Notes under the pieces: model-generated
What the model saw: the letters and a program-made list of their open reading frames with translations, nothing else
Database searches by the model: none
Told to the model about the DNA's origin: nothing
NCBI RefSeq assembly: GCF_017696055.1
Contig: NZ_JAAORG010000003.1
Coordinates: forward strand, 496,001-560,000
Direction of reading: 5' to 3'
DNA length: 64,000 nucleotides
Origin: Prochlorococcus marinus XMU1406
GTDB taxonomy: Bacteria > Cyanobacteriota > Cyanobacteriia > PCC-6307 > Cyanobiaceae
Shown here: piece by piece, positions 8,971-18,512 of the stretch
How the letters are laid out: each line of letters opens with the position of its first letter
Numbering within the stretch: the first letter of the stretch is position 1
Translations under genes and position numbers: made by a program

Positions 8971-10952
8971 GATGTAACAGCAGATCTTCTTCTTCTTGTT
9001 CTACCTTCAAATGAATCCTCTTTAGCAGTCTCAGTTGATGAATTCTGTGCAACTTTTGGACTTTTATGGGTATTTTGTGGGTTATTTGAACTATTCGTAT
9101 AATTATTGTTTGATTTCTTATGGAAATTATTATTATTTCTATTTCTATTGGAAAAATTTTGCTCTTCTGTAATCTTTGGAATATAAGCACGAGTTCCACT
9201 TGGAGCAGGTTGAACTAAACACAAAATAAGTGGTTCAACTTGTAATTCTCTTCTCATTCTTCTAGATAAACCATTTTCAATTTCTCTTTGTACACCAATC
9301 CAATCTACTTCAAAATTATTCGGACCAGTTTGTCTTGATAATTGTTTCCATCTATTTTCTAAGACCCAGCTTATTTCTCGTTCTGTCCACATAGACATTT
9401 TTCTTGGCTCTGCAGTAGTAACAACTCCTCTTAAATTAACTCTAGGAGGCGCAACCATCTTTCCATCTGTACTAATAGGCGCTAAAACAGTTACCACCCC
9501 ATCCCCAGCTAATTGCTGCCTTTCCTTTAATACTCGAGCATCTACTATCCCATTTCGTGAGTTATCAAGAAGTTCAACACCAGCTTTTACAGGATCACCC
9601 TTTTGAATAGAATTAGGTGTTAACTCAACTACATCTCCATTTTCAATAATTAAAATATTGTCCTTTGGAACCCCCATAGTTTGTGCACTCTTGCCATGAC
9701 AAACAAGCATTCTATGTTCTCCATGCACAGGAACAAAAAACTTAGGTTTTGCGAGTGCCAACATTAACTTTTGATCTTCTTGAAAACCATGACCAGAAAC
9801 ATGAATATTCTCACCCTTTCCATAAACAACCTTTGCTCCGAGTTTCATTAATCTATCTATTGTATTAACAACAGAAATAGTATTACCAGGAATTGGGCTG
9901 GCTGAAAATATTACAGTATCAGTAGTCTTAAGACGAACATGCTGATGTTCACCACGAGATATTCTGCTTAACGCTGCGAGGGGTTCTCCTTGACTTCCAG
10001 TCATTAATAATAAGGTCTCTCTATCTGGCAAATCTCTAATTTGCTTGATAGGAACAAACAAATCATCTGGGCATTTCATATAACCAATATCTCTCGCCTT
10101 AGCAATAACATTGATCATCGATCTACCTAACAAACCGACCTTTCTTCCATGTTTCATGGCCAACTCTAAGATCATTGTCACTCTATGCACAGAACTAGCA
10201 AAAGTGGTAAGGATAACCCGTTCTTTTGCCTCCGCAATATGTTTTTCTAAAGAGGGATAGATAGTTTTCTCAGAAGGACAAAAACCTGGAACTTCGGCAT
10301 TAGTCGAATCACTGAACATGCATAAAACTCCCTTCTCTCCATAATGCACCATTCTTTCAATATCAAATTGCTCTCCATCAACTGGCATATGATCAAACTT
10401 AAAATCTCCTGTGAAAATAATTGTGCCAACAGGTGTTGTAACTGCTAAAGAAAAACTATCACAAATAGAATGGGTATTTCGAATAAATTCAACAGAAAAA
10501 TGTTGTCCAACTTTTACTACATCTCTTGGATTTACTGTCTGTATAGTTGTTCTATCTGATACCCCTGCTTCCTCCATTTTTCCTCTAAGCATTGACATTG
10601 CGAGTCTTGGGCCATAAATAATCGGAATATTAAAATGCTTTAGATGATGAGAAATACCTCCAATATGATCTTCATGACCGTGAGTAACAATCATTCCTTT
10701 TATTCTTCTTTGATTTTCTTTTAAAAAGGTTGTATCTGGCATAACAACATTTACGCCATGCATCCCATCAGATGGGAAAGCTAGACCTGCATCAACAAGC
10801 ATCAATTCATCACCATATTCAAAAACACAAGTGTTTTTTCCTATTTCATGTAGTCCTCCAAGAGGTATTACGCGTAAAGCTGGAGTATTACTTTTAGATC
10901 TAGATGAATCATTAGTAGATCTATTTACAGTTGAATTTGTACTTGATTGCAT
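8967..10952 (-). CDS. rnj: Ribonuclease J
   Basis: RNase J is a metallo-beta-lactamase/beta-CASP ribonuclease with 5'-3' exo- and endonuclease activity in mRNA and rRNA turnover. Visible are the zinc-binding motif THGHEDHIGG, the FTGDFKFD motif, the beta-CASP region and the late histidine motif SGHGFQEDQKL. After the catalytic core comes a tail of about 63 residues from residue 599, rich in Asn and Lys and ending in a basic RRRR patch, unlike the globular C-terminus of Bacillus RNase J. A Ser/Thr-rich leader of about 24 residues precedes the core. The gene lies downstream of asd-dapA; the same order, asd-dapA-rnj, is known in Bacillus subtilis (rnjB). A hairpin at the dapA stop may separate its expression. 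Confidence 0.94.
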   Translation of the reverse strand: MQSSTNSTVNRSTNDSSRSKSNTPALRVIPLGGLHEIGKNTCVFEYGDELMLVDAGLAFPSDGMHGVNVVMPDTTFLKENQRRIKGMIVTHGHEDHIGGISHHLKHFNIPIIYGPRLAMSMLRGKMEEAGVSDRTTIQTVNPRDVVKVGQHFSVEFIRNTHSICDSFSLAVTTPVGTIIFTGDFKFDHMPVDGEQFDIERMVHYGEKGVLCMFSDSTNAEVPGFCPSEKTIYPSLEKHIAEAKERVILTTFASSVHRVTMILELAMKHGRKVGLLGRSMINVIAKARDIGYMKCPDDLFVPIKQIRDLPDRETLLLMTGSQGEPLAALSRISRGEHQHVRLKTTDTVIFSASPIPGNTISVVNTIDRLMKLGAKVVYGKGENIHVSGHGFQEDQKLMLALAKPKFFVPVHGEHRMLVCHGKSAQTMGVPKDNILIIENGDVVELTPNSIQKGDPVKAGVELLDNSRNGIVDARVLKERQQLAGDGVVTVLAPISTDGKMVAPPRVNLRGVVTTAEPRKMSMWTEREISWVLENRWKQLSRQTGPNNFEVDWIGVQREIENGLSRRMRRELQVEPLILCLVQPAPSGTRAYIPKITEEQNFSNRNRNNNNFHKKSNNNYTNSSNNPQNTHKSPKVAQNSSTETAKEDSFEGRTRRRRSAVTS

Positions 10953-11024
10953 AATTTTGAAATTTATGAAGGCCTGCTTGTAATCAAATAAGGTTTATTT
11001 AAATTTAATTATCAAGTTAAATAT

Positions 11025-11043
11025 AATCCCTATTATAGGGATT
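11025..11043 (-). terminator. Perfect hairpin spanning the dapA stop codon
   Basis: In the dapA transcript the sequence AATCCCTA-TAA-TAGGGATT forms an 8-bp perfect stem whose three-base loop is the dapA stop codon itself. It is followed by an AU-rich stretch without a long U-run, so it may be a weak terminator, an attenuator or a 3'-end stabiliser between dapA and rnj (80 bp gap). Confidence 0.5.
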
Positions 11044-11935
11044 TCAGGATAAAAGATAGTTGCTTTTTCATGTCATTGCTTAATGGTGACAAAGGACTTC
11101 TAGGATTACCTACATTCCATCCCGATAGCGCCAAAGCAGCCTTAATTGGGATTGGATTAGTAGTCATAAAGAGTGCTTTAAAAAGAGGCTGAAGTTTTTC
11201 ATGAATAACAAGTGCATTGGAAATGTCTCCACTTTGAAAGGAATGAATCATCTCTTTCAATTGCAATCCAACCAAATGACTTGCAACACTTACTACTCCT
11301 ACAGCACCTACAGATAACATTGGGAGCAACAATGAATCGTCGCCACTATATACAGAGAGTTCGGAGCCGCAAATAGCTCTTAGTTCTGTTACTTCTTCTA
11401 TTCTACCGCTTGCAGCTTTAATACTGAGAATATTTGAGAAATCCATAAGTTTCTTCACAGTATCAGGTAATAAATTGCATCCTGTCCTTCCAGGAATGTT
11501 GTAGAGCATTAGAGGCAAATCCTTTGCAGAATTAGCGATACAACTGAAATGTTTATAAAGACCTTCTTGAGGTGGCTTATTGTAATAAGGAACAACGACC
11601 AAAGCACCGTCGGCACCAGAGTCGTAGGCTTTTTTTGTAGCTTCCACAGCCTCGCTTGTACAGTTACTACCAGTGCCAACTATTACTTTACAACTTGAAT
11701 CCAAAGATCCTTTTACTGCAATAAATAAATCATGCTGTTCAGCCCATGAAAGAGTCGGAGATTCTCCAGTAGTACCACATAACACAACACCATCGGAACC
11801 GTTCTCAAAAAGATAATTTGAGAGTTTAATAGCTAGTTCATAATCTACATTTCCATTTTCATTAAATGGAGTAACCATTGCAGTCAATATTCTTCCAAAT
11901 AGTGGGTTATTACACTCAGTTTTGCCTTTAATCAT
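11033..11935 (-). CDS. dapA: 4-hydroxy-tetrahydrodipicolinate synthase
   Basis: Condenses pyruvate with aspartate semialdehyde at the entry of the lysine and diaminopimelate branch. The 300-residue TIM barrel has the GTTGESPTL motif, the YNKPPQEG catalytic-triad region, the tyrosine/pyruvate-binding YNIPGRTG motif and the Schiff-base lysine in SIKAASG (about residue 173). The ATG overlaps the asd stop in an ATGA arrangement, so the two genes are translationally coupled and catalyse consecutive steps. The stop codon sits in the loop of a perfect hairpin. Confidence 0.97.
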   Translation of the reverse strand: MIKGKTECNNPLFGRILTAMVTPFNENGNVDYELAIKLSNYLFENGSDGVVLCGTTGESPTLSWAEQHDLFIAVKGSLDSSCKVIVGTGSNCTSEAVEATKKAYDSGADGALVVVPYYNKPPQEGLYKHFSCIANSAKDLPLMLYNIPGRTGCNLLPDTVKKLMDFSNILSIKAASGRIEEVTELRAICGSELSVYSGDDSLLLPMLSVGAVGVVSVASHLVGLQLKEMIHSFQSGDISNALVIHEKLQPLFKALFMTTNPIPIKAALALSGWNVGNPRSPLSPLSNDMKKQLSFILKSL

Positions 11936-12963
11936 TTTTTTGGAATTAACAACTCAGCTATTTGAACAGCATTTAGTGCTGCTCCTTTTCTTATTTGATC
12001 TCCACATAACCATAATTCTAATCCATTAGGCTGACTTATATCAGTTCTTACCCTGCCAACAGCAACATTATCCCTTCCCATAACGTCATTTGGCATAGGA
12101 AATCTATTATTTTTGTAATCCTCAATAATTTCAATTCCAGGAGATTTTTTTAATTCTTCAAGAGCATTTTTAGGCTCAACTAGACCGGCAAATTCAATAT
12201 TAATCGATTCAGAATGTGCTCTAAGTACTGGGACTCGAACGCATGTAGCAGAAAGCTTTAAATCAGTAATATTTAATATTTTCCTGGTCTCATTAACCAT
12301 TTTCATCTCTTCTTCGCAGTAATTATTTGCAAGCATGGGTGAATTATGTAAAAACAAATTGAAAGCCAGTGAGTATGGCAAAACTTCACTTTTTTGAGGA
12401 TTACCCTGAAGATATTGTTCAGTTAAAAGTTTTAGTTCCTCCATAGCCAATTGGCCTGCACCACTTACAGATTGATATGTTGAGACAACAACTCTTTGAA
12501 TAGTCGAAAGTTTATTTAACGGAGCTAAAACTAATGTCAACAAAATCGTAGTGCAGTTTGGATTTGCTATTACACCATCATGATTGAGTGCGTCACTAGC
12601 ATTAACTTCAGGAACTACAAGAGGTACATTCTTATCTAATCTGAAAGCACTGGAATTATCTATCAATAAAGCATTTTGTTCCATAATGGTAGACAACCAT
12701 TTTTTTGAAATACTTCCGCCAGCTGAAGCTAAAACTAAATCAAGATTCAGAAATTCTTCCTTAGTTGTTTTTTTTGTAACTAATTCTTCACCTTTCCAAA
12801 TAATTTTTTTTCCTTCTGAACGCTCTGATGAAAGCAAGACCAATTCTGATATTGGGAAATCACGTTGTTCAAGAATTTTGAGTAATTCAGATCCCACAGC
12901 ACCTGAAGATCCTAAAACAGCAACTTTTAATGGCCTATTAGGCAAAAACGGAGATTGTCTCAC
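11932..12963 (-). CDS. asd: Aspartate-semialdehyde dehydrogenase
   Basis: Reduces aspartyl phosphate to aspartate semialdehyde with NADPH. It supplies DapA, encoded next in the operon, and homoserine synthesis. The NADP-binding motif [13 protein letters not shown] is at the N-terminus, the active-site cysteine is in NPNCTT (about residue 136), and the catalytic histidine is in [10 protein letters not shown]. 343 residues is the normal length. The start is GTG at 12963; the first residues before the nucleotide-binding strand fit that choice. The gene diverges from tig over 123 bp that contain a short perfect dyad. LysC, the preceding enzyme, is encoded 8 kb away. Confidence 0.96.
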   Translation of the reverse strand: MRQSPFLPNRPLKVAVLGSSGAVGSELLKILEQRDFPISELVLLSSERSEGKKIIWKGEELVTKKTTKEEFLNLDLVLASAGGSISKKWLSTIMEQNALLIDNSSAFRLDKNVPLVVPEVNASDALNHDGVIANPNCTTILLTLVLAPLNKLSTIQRVVVSTYQSVSGAGQLAMEELKLLTEQYLQGNPQKSEVLPYSLAFNLFLHNSPMLANNYCEEEMKMVNETRKILNITDLKLSATCVRVPVLRAHSESINIEFAGLVEPKNALEELKKSPGIEIIEDYKNNRFPMPNDVMGRDNVAVGRVRTDISQPNGLELWLCGDQIRKGAALNAVQIAELLIPKK

Positions 12964-13034
12964 ACTTTAAAATGATTTTTATAAATAGATTGACTATTTT
13001 TTTTACTTTATCAAAAAAATAACTTTCAAGGAAA

Positions 13035-13047
13035 TCACATAATGTGA
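13035..13047. promoter_or_regulatory. Palindrome between asd and tig
   Basis: A perfect 13-bp dyad, TCACAT-A-ATGTGA, sits 40-52 bp before the tig start in the divergent asd/tig region, about where a -35 region would be for a TAATAAT-like -10 element near 13070. It could be an operator for either gene. A six-base arm can arise by chance in this composition, so this is only a candidate. Confidence 0.3.
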
Positions 13048-13086
13048 AATAATTAAGTTTCGGCTTTTAGTAATAATTACAAAAAA

Positions 13087-14511
13087 ATGGCTAAAGAAGC
13101 ATTAATAGTCAAAACAACCCCTCTGCCTCAAAGTAGAATTGCATTTGAATTAGAAATACCATCTGAGACATGCAAAACTTGTGTGAATGAGACAATCAGT
13201 ACTATCAGTCGTTCGGCTAAAATTCCGGGATTTAGACTTGGTAAAATTCCTAAACAAGTCTTAATCCAAAGAATTGGCATCACACAATTACATGCTTCTG
13301 CTCTAGAAAAAATTATTGATAAATCATGGCAAGAAGCATTAAAAATAAAATCTATAGAGCCACTAAGTGAACCAGAATTGGTAGATGGATTTGAATCTTT
13401 ACTCGCAAAGTTTAGTCCTGAAAAATCACTTAAGGTTACTCTTCAAACTGATGTTGCCCCCGAATTAAAACTAAAAAAATCCAAAGGACTTAGTATTGAA
13501 ATCTCAAAGACAAAGTTTGATCCTAAGTCAGTAGATGAAGCGCTAGAAAAATCGAGAAGTCAGTTTGCAAACATTATTCCAGTATCCAATAGAGCAGCAA
13601 AATTGGGAGATATTGCTGTAGTTAGTTTCAAAGGAAAATATAAAAATTCTGGTAAAGAGATTGATGGTGGGACAAGTGAATCAATGGATCTTGAGTTAGA
13701 AAAGAACAAAATGATTCCCGGTTTCGTTGAGGGAATCGTAAAGATGAAAATTGGAGATACTAAAACACTTAACCTTAAATTTCCTGAAGATTATTCTCAT
13801 GAGGCTTCAAGAGGCCAAGAGGCAATCTTTGAAGTAAATCTTGAGGATCTTAAGGAAAAAGAACTACCTGAACTTAATGATGATTTTGCAAAACAGTCTG
13901 GCAACAAAGAATCATTACAAGAGCTCAAGAAAGATATTGAGAAGCAACTTAAAGACAATTTTGAAAAAACTCAAAAAGATATCAAAATTGAAGCTTTATT
14001 AAATGCCTTAACAAACGAATTGGTTGCTGAAATTCCAAAATCTATGATTGATATAGAAGTGAGGAATAATATTGAACAAACCGCTCAAAGATTTGCTCAA
14101 CAAGGTCTTGATGTTAAATCTACTTTCACTCCGGAATTAGTAAAGTCATTAGCAGAGTCCACAAGGCCTCAAGCTGAAAAAAATGTTCAAAGAAATTTAG
14201 CTCTAAAAGCATTAGCTGAAAAAGAAAAAATAACAGTTGAAAAAGATGAAATTGATTTAAAAATGAAAGATTATGAAGATGCTATTTCTCAATCTTCAAA
14301 ACAAATAGATATTAAAAAATTAACAGAAGTAATAAGTGACGATTTACTCAAAGAAAAATTAATAATTTGGCTTGAAGAAAATTCTGAAATAAAAGAAAAA
14401 ACTACAAAAACTTCTAAAGCAACCAAAACCTCCATAACAACAAAAACAAAAAAAACTTCAACAAAAACAACAAAAGCCACAAAAACTCAAAATAAAAAAG
14501 AAAAAAAATAA
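13087..14511 (+). CDS. tig: Trigger factor, ribosome-associated chaperone
   Basis: Binds the ribosome exit tunnel and shields nascent chains; it has peptidyl-prolyl isomerase activity. Domains: the N-terminal ribosome-binding domain with the signature GFRLGKIPKQV (residues 50-60), an FKBP-type PPIase domain around residues 165-250 (GDIAVVSFKGKY, PGFVEGIVKMKIGD), and the helical C-terminal chaperone cradle. The last 40 or so residues form a low-complexity tail made almost only of Lys and Thr, from about base 14380. The total of 474 residues is longer than the E. coli protein of 432 because of this tail. It heads the tig-clpP-clpX order found widely in bacteria. Confidence 0.96.
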   Translation: MAKEALIVKTTPLPQSRIAFELEIPSETCKTCVNETISTISRSAKIPGFRLGKIPKQVLIQRIGITQLHASALEKIIDKSWQEALKIKSIEPLSEPELVDGFESLLAKFSPEKSLKVTLQTDVAPELKLKKSKGLSIEISKTKFDPKSVDEALEKSRSQFANIIPVSNRAAKLGDIAVVSFKGKYKNSGKEIDGGTSESMDLELEKNKMIPGFVEGIVKMKIGDTKTLNLKFPEDYSHEASRGQEAIFEVNLEDLKEKELPELNDDFAKQSGNKESLQELKKDIEKQLKDNFEKTQKDIKIEALLNALTNELVAEIPKSMIDIEVRNNIEQTAQRFAQQGLDVKSTFTPELVKSLAESTRPQAEKNVQRNLALKALAEKEKITVEKDEIDLKMKDYEDAISQSSKQIDIKKLTEVISDDLLKEKLIIWLEENSEIKEKTTKTSKATKTSITTKTKKTSTKTTKATKTQNKKEKK

Positions 14512-14576
14512 TTTATGAAATTTCCTACTAATTAAACAAAAACCCCTTAAATTACTTATAAGACTAAAACTAATTT

Positions 14577-15221
14577 GTGAACTCAGAAAAAAAACATTTA
14601 ATCCAAAGCTCAATAAGTTCTTACGAAAGTAATAATAAAACTATTGCCGCTGTTCCTACCGTTATAGAACAATCAGGTAGAGGAGAAAGAGCTTTTGATA
14701 TTTATTCAAGACTATTGAGGGAGAGAATAATTTTTTTAGGTACTGGAATTAATGATCAAGTATCTGACTCACTTGTTGCACAATTATTATTTCTTGAAGC
14801 TGAAGATCCCGAAAAAGACATCCAAATATATATCAATTCCCCTGGAGGCTCAGTAACTGCAGGAATGGCCATCTACGATACCATGCAACAAATATCCCCT
14901 GATGTAGTGACAATATGCTTTGGAGTAGCTGCAAGTATGGGGGCATTTCTACTTTCTGGAGGAGCAAAGGGGAAAAGATTGGCTTTACCTAATTCTAGGA
15001 TTATGATTCATCAGCCTCTTGGAGGTGCACAAGGTCAAGCAGTAGAAATCGAAATACAAGCTAAAGAAATACTTTTTCTCAAGAAAACATTAAATTCGCT
15101 TCTAGCAGAACATACCGGTCAACCTTTAGATAAAATTAATGAAGATACAGAAAGAGATTACTTTTTATCTCCAATAGAAGCAGTTGAATATGGATTAATT
15201 GATAAAGTTATCAAAAAGTGA
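14577..15221 (+). CDS. clpP: ATP-dependent Clp protease proteolytic subunit
   Basis: Serine peptidase that forms the tetradecameric barrel of Clp protease. The catalytic triad is readable: Ser120 in [10 protein letters not shown], His145 in MIHQPLGG and Asp194 in TERDYF. The start is GTG, with a leader of about 35 residues before the conserved [10 protein letters not shown] segment, consistent with a processed propeptide; an internal start is possible. The next gene is clpX, its unfoldase partner, 104 bp downstream, and tig is just upstream. Cyanobacteria have several ClpP paralogues; intact catalytic residues show this is an active type and not ClpR. Confidence 0.95.
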   Translation: MNSEKKHLIQSSISSYESNNKTIAAVPTVIEQSGRGERAFDIYSRLLRERIIFLGTGINDQVSDSLVAQLLFLEAEDPEKDIQIYINSPGGSVTAGMAIYDTMQQISPDVVTICFGVAASMGAFLLSGGAKGKRLALPNSRIMIHQPLGGAQGQAVEIEIQAKEILFLKKTLNSLLAEHTGQPLDKINEDTERDYFLSPIEAVEYGLIDKVIKK

Positions 15222-15325
15222 CAAGGAATACTGATTTTTTAAGAATATGATGACGAATCGATATTTATAAGCAATCCTAGTGAATAGGGAATATTTAACA
15301 CCTTTCACATTAAAACTTATAATCG

Positions 15326-16693
15326 ATGGCTAAATTCGACGCCCATCTTAAATGTTCATTTTGCGGGAAATCACAAGACCAAGTAAGAAAGCTTATAGCT
15401 GGCCCTGGGGTTTATATCTGTGATGAGTGCATAGACCTTTGTAATGAAATTCTCGATGAAGAACTACTTGATAATCAAGCGTACGCAAACAACGCTCCGC
15501 AAGTTAAAAAGAAATTACCAAATGATAATCCAAAAAAATCTGTTCCTTTAGAATTAACCTCAATTCCTAAGCCATTAGAAATTAAAAATTTTTTAGATAA
15601 TCAAGTTGTTGGACAAGAATCTGCAAAAAAAATATTATCAGTAGCCGTATACAATCACTACAAGCGATTAGCTTGGAAAGTTAAAGAAGAAAGTAAAAAT
15701 AGCAATTCAACAGATTCACAAGCAACTAAATTACAAAAATCAAATATTTTACTCATCGGCCCGACTGGAAGTGGAAAAACATTATTGGCTCAAACTTTAG
15801 CAGAGTTTCTAGATGTTCCTTTTGCAGTAGCTGATGCAACGACTTTGACAGAAGCTGGATATGTTGGGGAGGATGTTGAAAATATACTTTTAAGACTTCT
15901 GCAGAAATCAGAAATGAATGTAGAACTAGCTCAAAAAGGAATAATTTACATTGATGAAATAGATAAAATTGCAAGAAAAAGCGAAAATCCTTCAATTACT
16001 AGAGATGTCTCTGGTGAAGGTGTACAGCAAGCATTATTAAAAATGCTTGAAGGAACAATTGCTAATGTGCCACCGCAAGGCGGAAGAAAACATCCTTATC
16101 ATGACTGCATCCAAATCGATACAAGCCAAATATTATTTATTTGCGGGGGGGCTTTTATAGGTTTAGAGGATATCGTTCAAAAGCGTATGGGTAAACACTC
16201 CATAGGATTTACGACCAATTCAGATCATGACAAAGTTGATGCAAAAAAAATCGTAGACCCAAGAGATTCCTTGAAAAATTTAGAATTAGATGACTTAGTG
16301 AAATATGGCCTAATTCCAGAATTTATTGGAAGAATTCCAGTTTGTGCTGTATTAGATCGTCTTACTAAAGAAACTTTAGAATCTATTTTGACTCAACCAA
16401 GAGATGCATTAGTAAAGCAATTCAAAACTTTGCTCAGTATGGATAATGTTGAATTATCTTTTGAGCCTGATTCTGTTGAAGCGATAGCAAATGAAGCATA
16501 TAAAAGAAAAACAGGTGCAAGAGCATTAAGATCAATAATTGAGGAACTAATGCTAGACATAATGTACACTTTGCCTTCTGAAGAAAATATAAAAGAATTC
16601 ACAGTAACGAAAAAAATGGTAGAAAATTTGTTCTCATCTAAAATTGTTAAACTACCTTCAGGATCAAAAAGAATCATTAAAGAGTCTGCATAA
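15326..16693 (+). CDS. clpX: ATP-dependent Clp protease ATP-binding subunit ClpX
   Basis: AAA+ unfoldase that selects substrates and threads them into ClpP. An N-terminal zinc-binding domain has Cys10, Cys13, Cys32 and Cys35; then come Walker A GPTGSGKT near 145, Walker B IDEIDKIA, the GGRKHPYHD segment, the ClpP-docking loop region HSIGF, and sensor 2 in GARALRSI. 455 residues is the full family length. It follows clpP and precedes dnaX by 57 bp. The linker between zinc domain and AAA+ module is longer and more charged than in E. coli. No anomalies. Confidence 0.97.
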   Translation: MAKFDAHLKCSFCGKSQDQVRKLIAGPGVYICDECIDLCNEILDEELLDNQAYANNAPQVKKKLPNDNPKKSVPLELTSIPKPLEIKNFLDNQVVGQESAKKILSVAVYNHYKRLAWKVKEESKNSNSTDSQATKLQKSNILLIGPTGSGKTLLAQTLAEFLDVPFAVADATTLTEAGYVGEDVENILLRLLQKSEMNVELAQKGIIYIDEIDKIARKSENPSITRDVSGEGVQQALLKMLEGTIANVPPQGGRKHPYHDCIQIDTSQILFICGGAFIGLEDIVQKRMGKHSIGFTTNSDHDKVDAKKIVDPRDSLKNLELDDLVKYGLIPEFIGRIPVCAVLDRLTKETLESILTQPRDALVKQFKTLLSMDNVELSFEPDSVEAIANEAYKRKTGARALRSIIEELMLDIMYTLPSEENIKEFTVTKKMVENLFSSKIVKLPSGSKRIIKESA

Positions 16694-16750
16694 AATTAGA
16701 GTTTAATTTTTTAAATTTAATCCCGAATTTTTATAATTAATGTAAAATAA

Positions 16751-18511
16751 ATGCCAAATATACATAAGCCTTTTCATCAAAAATATAGACCAAACAACTT
16801 AGACGAACTGGTTGGGCAAAAATTTATATCCATTACACTCAAACAAGCACTATTAACAAAAAAAATTGCTCCTGCATATCTTTTTAATGGTCCAAGAGGC
16901 ACTGGAAAAACATCAAGTGCAAGAATATTGGCAAAATCATTAAATTGTCAGACGTTCGATCAACCTACGATAAATCCTTGTGGTAAATGTGACTTATGTA
17001 GACAAATTACAGATGGGAACGCTCTAGATATTATAGAGATTGATGCAGCTTCAAATACAGGAGTTGAAAATATAAGAGAAATTATAGAAAGAGCGAGATT
17101 TGCACCAACTCAAGCAAGATGGAAAGTATACGTTATTGATGAATGTCATATGCTTTCAACGGCAGCTTCAAATGCTTTACTAAAAACTATTGAAGAACCG
17201 CCCTCAAGAGTTGTATTTATCCTTGCGACTACAAATCCTGAGAGAGTATTAAATACAATACAAAGTAGATGCCAAAAATTTGATTTTAGAAGAATAAGCC
17301 CCAGTGACATTTTTCAACATTTAGCAGAAATAGCCAAAAAAGAATCCATTGAATATGAAGTTCAAGCGTTAAAAATGATTGCAAAAAGATCTAATGGAGG
17401 TATGAGAGATGCACAAAGCCTCCTTGAACAACTAAATCTTTTACCAGAAGGTATAACAATTAATAATATCCAAAACCTGCTAGGAGAAGTATCAGAAATT
17501 GAATTAACAAATCTGATTAAATCCTTGATTGAAAATAATCCAGAGTCATTAATTATCACCTGCAACAAATTATATGATGCTGGAAATGAACCCCATCAAA
17601 TAATTATCGGATTATTAAATATGACAAGAGATCTACTACTGCACACTACAAACAATAAATATTCAGATCTTTACTATACCTCTAATGAATTTCAAGAGGA
17701 ATTGGATAAAATTTCAAAAATAATAAATAAATCAACAATAATTAATTGGCATAATAATTTAAGAAATATTGAATATCAAATCAAAACAAGCGATAATCCA
17801 AGGCTTTGGTTTGAAATACATCTAACTAGTCTTCTAGATAATCAAGAGATAAATAATTTTGAAAACAAGCTAGAAATTAAAAAGAATGTTAATGATGAGA
17901 AGCGTGAAAGCATAGAAAACATTGCAATGACTAATAAAGAAAATATTTCTAATGAAATTCAAAAACCAAGCATTAAAAAGGAGAAAAATCACGAGAAATT
18001 GATTGAAAAAAAAGACAAAAAATTAGAAGAATTTGACGTTCTTGAAAAAGAAAGTATGGAACATATTTCTGACAATACCCAAAATGATCCTGGACCAAAT
18101 AATTTAAAAGATAAATGGGAAGTGATTCTTTCTAAATTAGAGTTACCATCTACAAGAATGTTACTTTCACAACAAGCCGAACTTGAAAGTTTTGATTCGG
18201 AGAAAATAACAATTGCATTATCTCCAAACTGGGAAAATATGATAAAAAGCAGAAAAGTTATAATTGAAAATACAGTAAAAAAGATATTTGGAGAAGAAAT
18301 AGTACTTAATTTTTCAACCAAAAAATTAACTAAAAGTAACCCAAAAAACACTTTAGAAATAAACCAAAATGAAGTAAAGAATTTGAAACCAATAAAAAAA
18401 ATAGAACCAACAACTAATTCGTCAATAACAATATCTAACGAGGAAAATTATGATAGTTCGAAAAACTTAGCAAATTTCTTTAATGGAGAAATTATAGAGC
18501 TTGATGAATAA
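16751..18511 (+). CDS. dnaX: DNA polymerase III subunits gamma/tau
   Basis: ATPase motor of the clamp loader. AAA+ domain with Walker A GPRGTGKT (47-54), a zinc-binding set Cys66, Cys77, Cys80 and Cys83, a DECH Walker B variant at 130-133 and the sensor loop around ATTNPERV. Domains I-III end near residue 370; a Lys/Glu-rich linker (about 375-440) leads to a C-terminal domain. No intein is inserted, unlike some other cyanobacterial dnaX genes. At 18006-18013 the linker has eight consecutive A residues; a -1 slip there would end at a TGA after seven codons, giving a 428-residue gamma-like form (see findings). It converges on the glycosyltransferase gene with one base between them. Confidence 0.96.
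   Translation: MPNIHKPFHQKYRPNNLDELVGQKFISITLKQALLTKKIAPAYLFNGPRGTGKTSSARILAKSLNCQTFDQPTINPCGKCDLCRQITDGNALDIIEIDAASNTGVENIREIIERARFAPTQARWKVYVIDECHMLSTAASNALLKTIEEPPSRVVFILATTNPERVLNTIQSRCQKFDFRRISPSDIFQHLAEIAKKESIEYEVQALKMIAKRSNGGMRDAQSLLEQLNLLPEGITINNIQNLLGEVSEIELTNLIKSLIENNPESLIITCNKLYDAGNEPHQIIIGLLNMTRDLLLHTTNNKYSDLYYTSNEFQEELDKISKIINKSTIINWHNNLRNIEYQIKTSDNPRLWFEIHLTSLLDNQEINNFENKLEIKKNVNDEKRESIENIAMTNKENISNEIQKPSIKKEKNHEKLIEKKDKKLEEFDVLEKESMEHISDNTQNDPGPNNLKDKWEVILSKLELPSTRMLLSQQAELESFDSEKITIALSPNWENMIKSRKVIIENTVKKIFGEEIVLNFSTKKLTKSNPKNTLEINQNEVKNLKPIKKIEPTTNSSITISNEENYDSSKNLANFFNGEIIELDE
18006..18036 (+). other. Candidate slippery site for gamma production in dnaX
   Basis: The zero-frame codons GAA AAA AAA GAC contain an A8 run (18006-18013) that allows tandem -1 slippage (A AAA AAA) or polymerase stuttering. 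The -1 frame then reads seven codons to TGA at 18034-18036. The +1 frame stops even earlier, at TAG 18024-18026. An AAGGAG purine motif lies at 17978-17983, upstream as in E. coli dnaX but farther away. No strong downstream hairpin is evident. Confidence 0.45.
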
Positions 18512-18512
18512 A

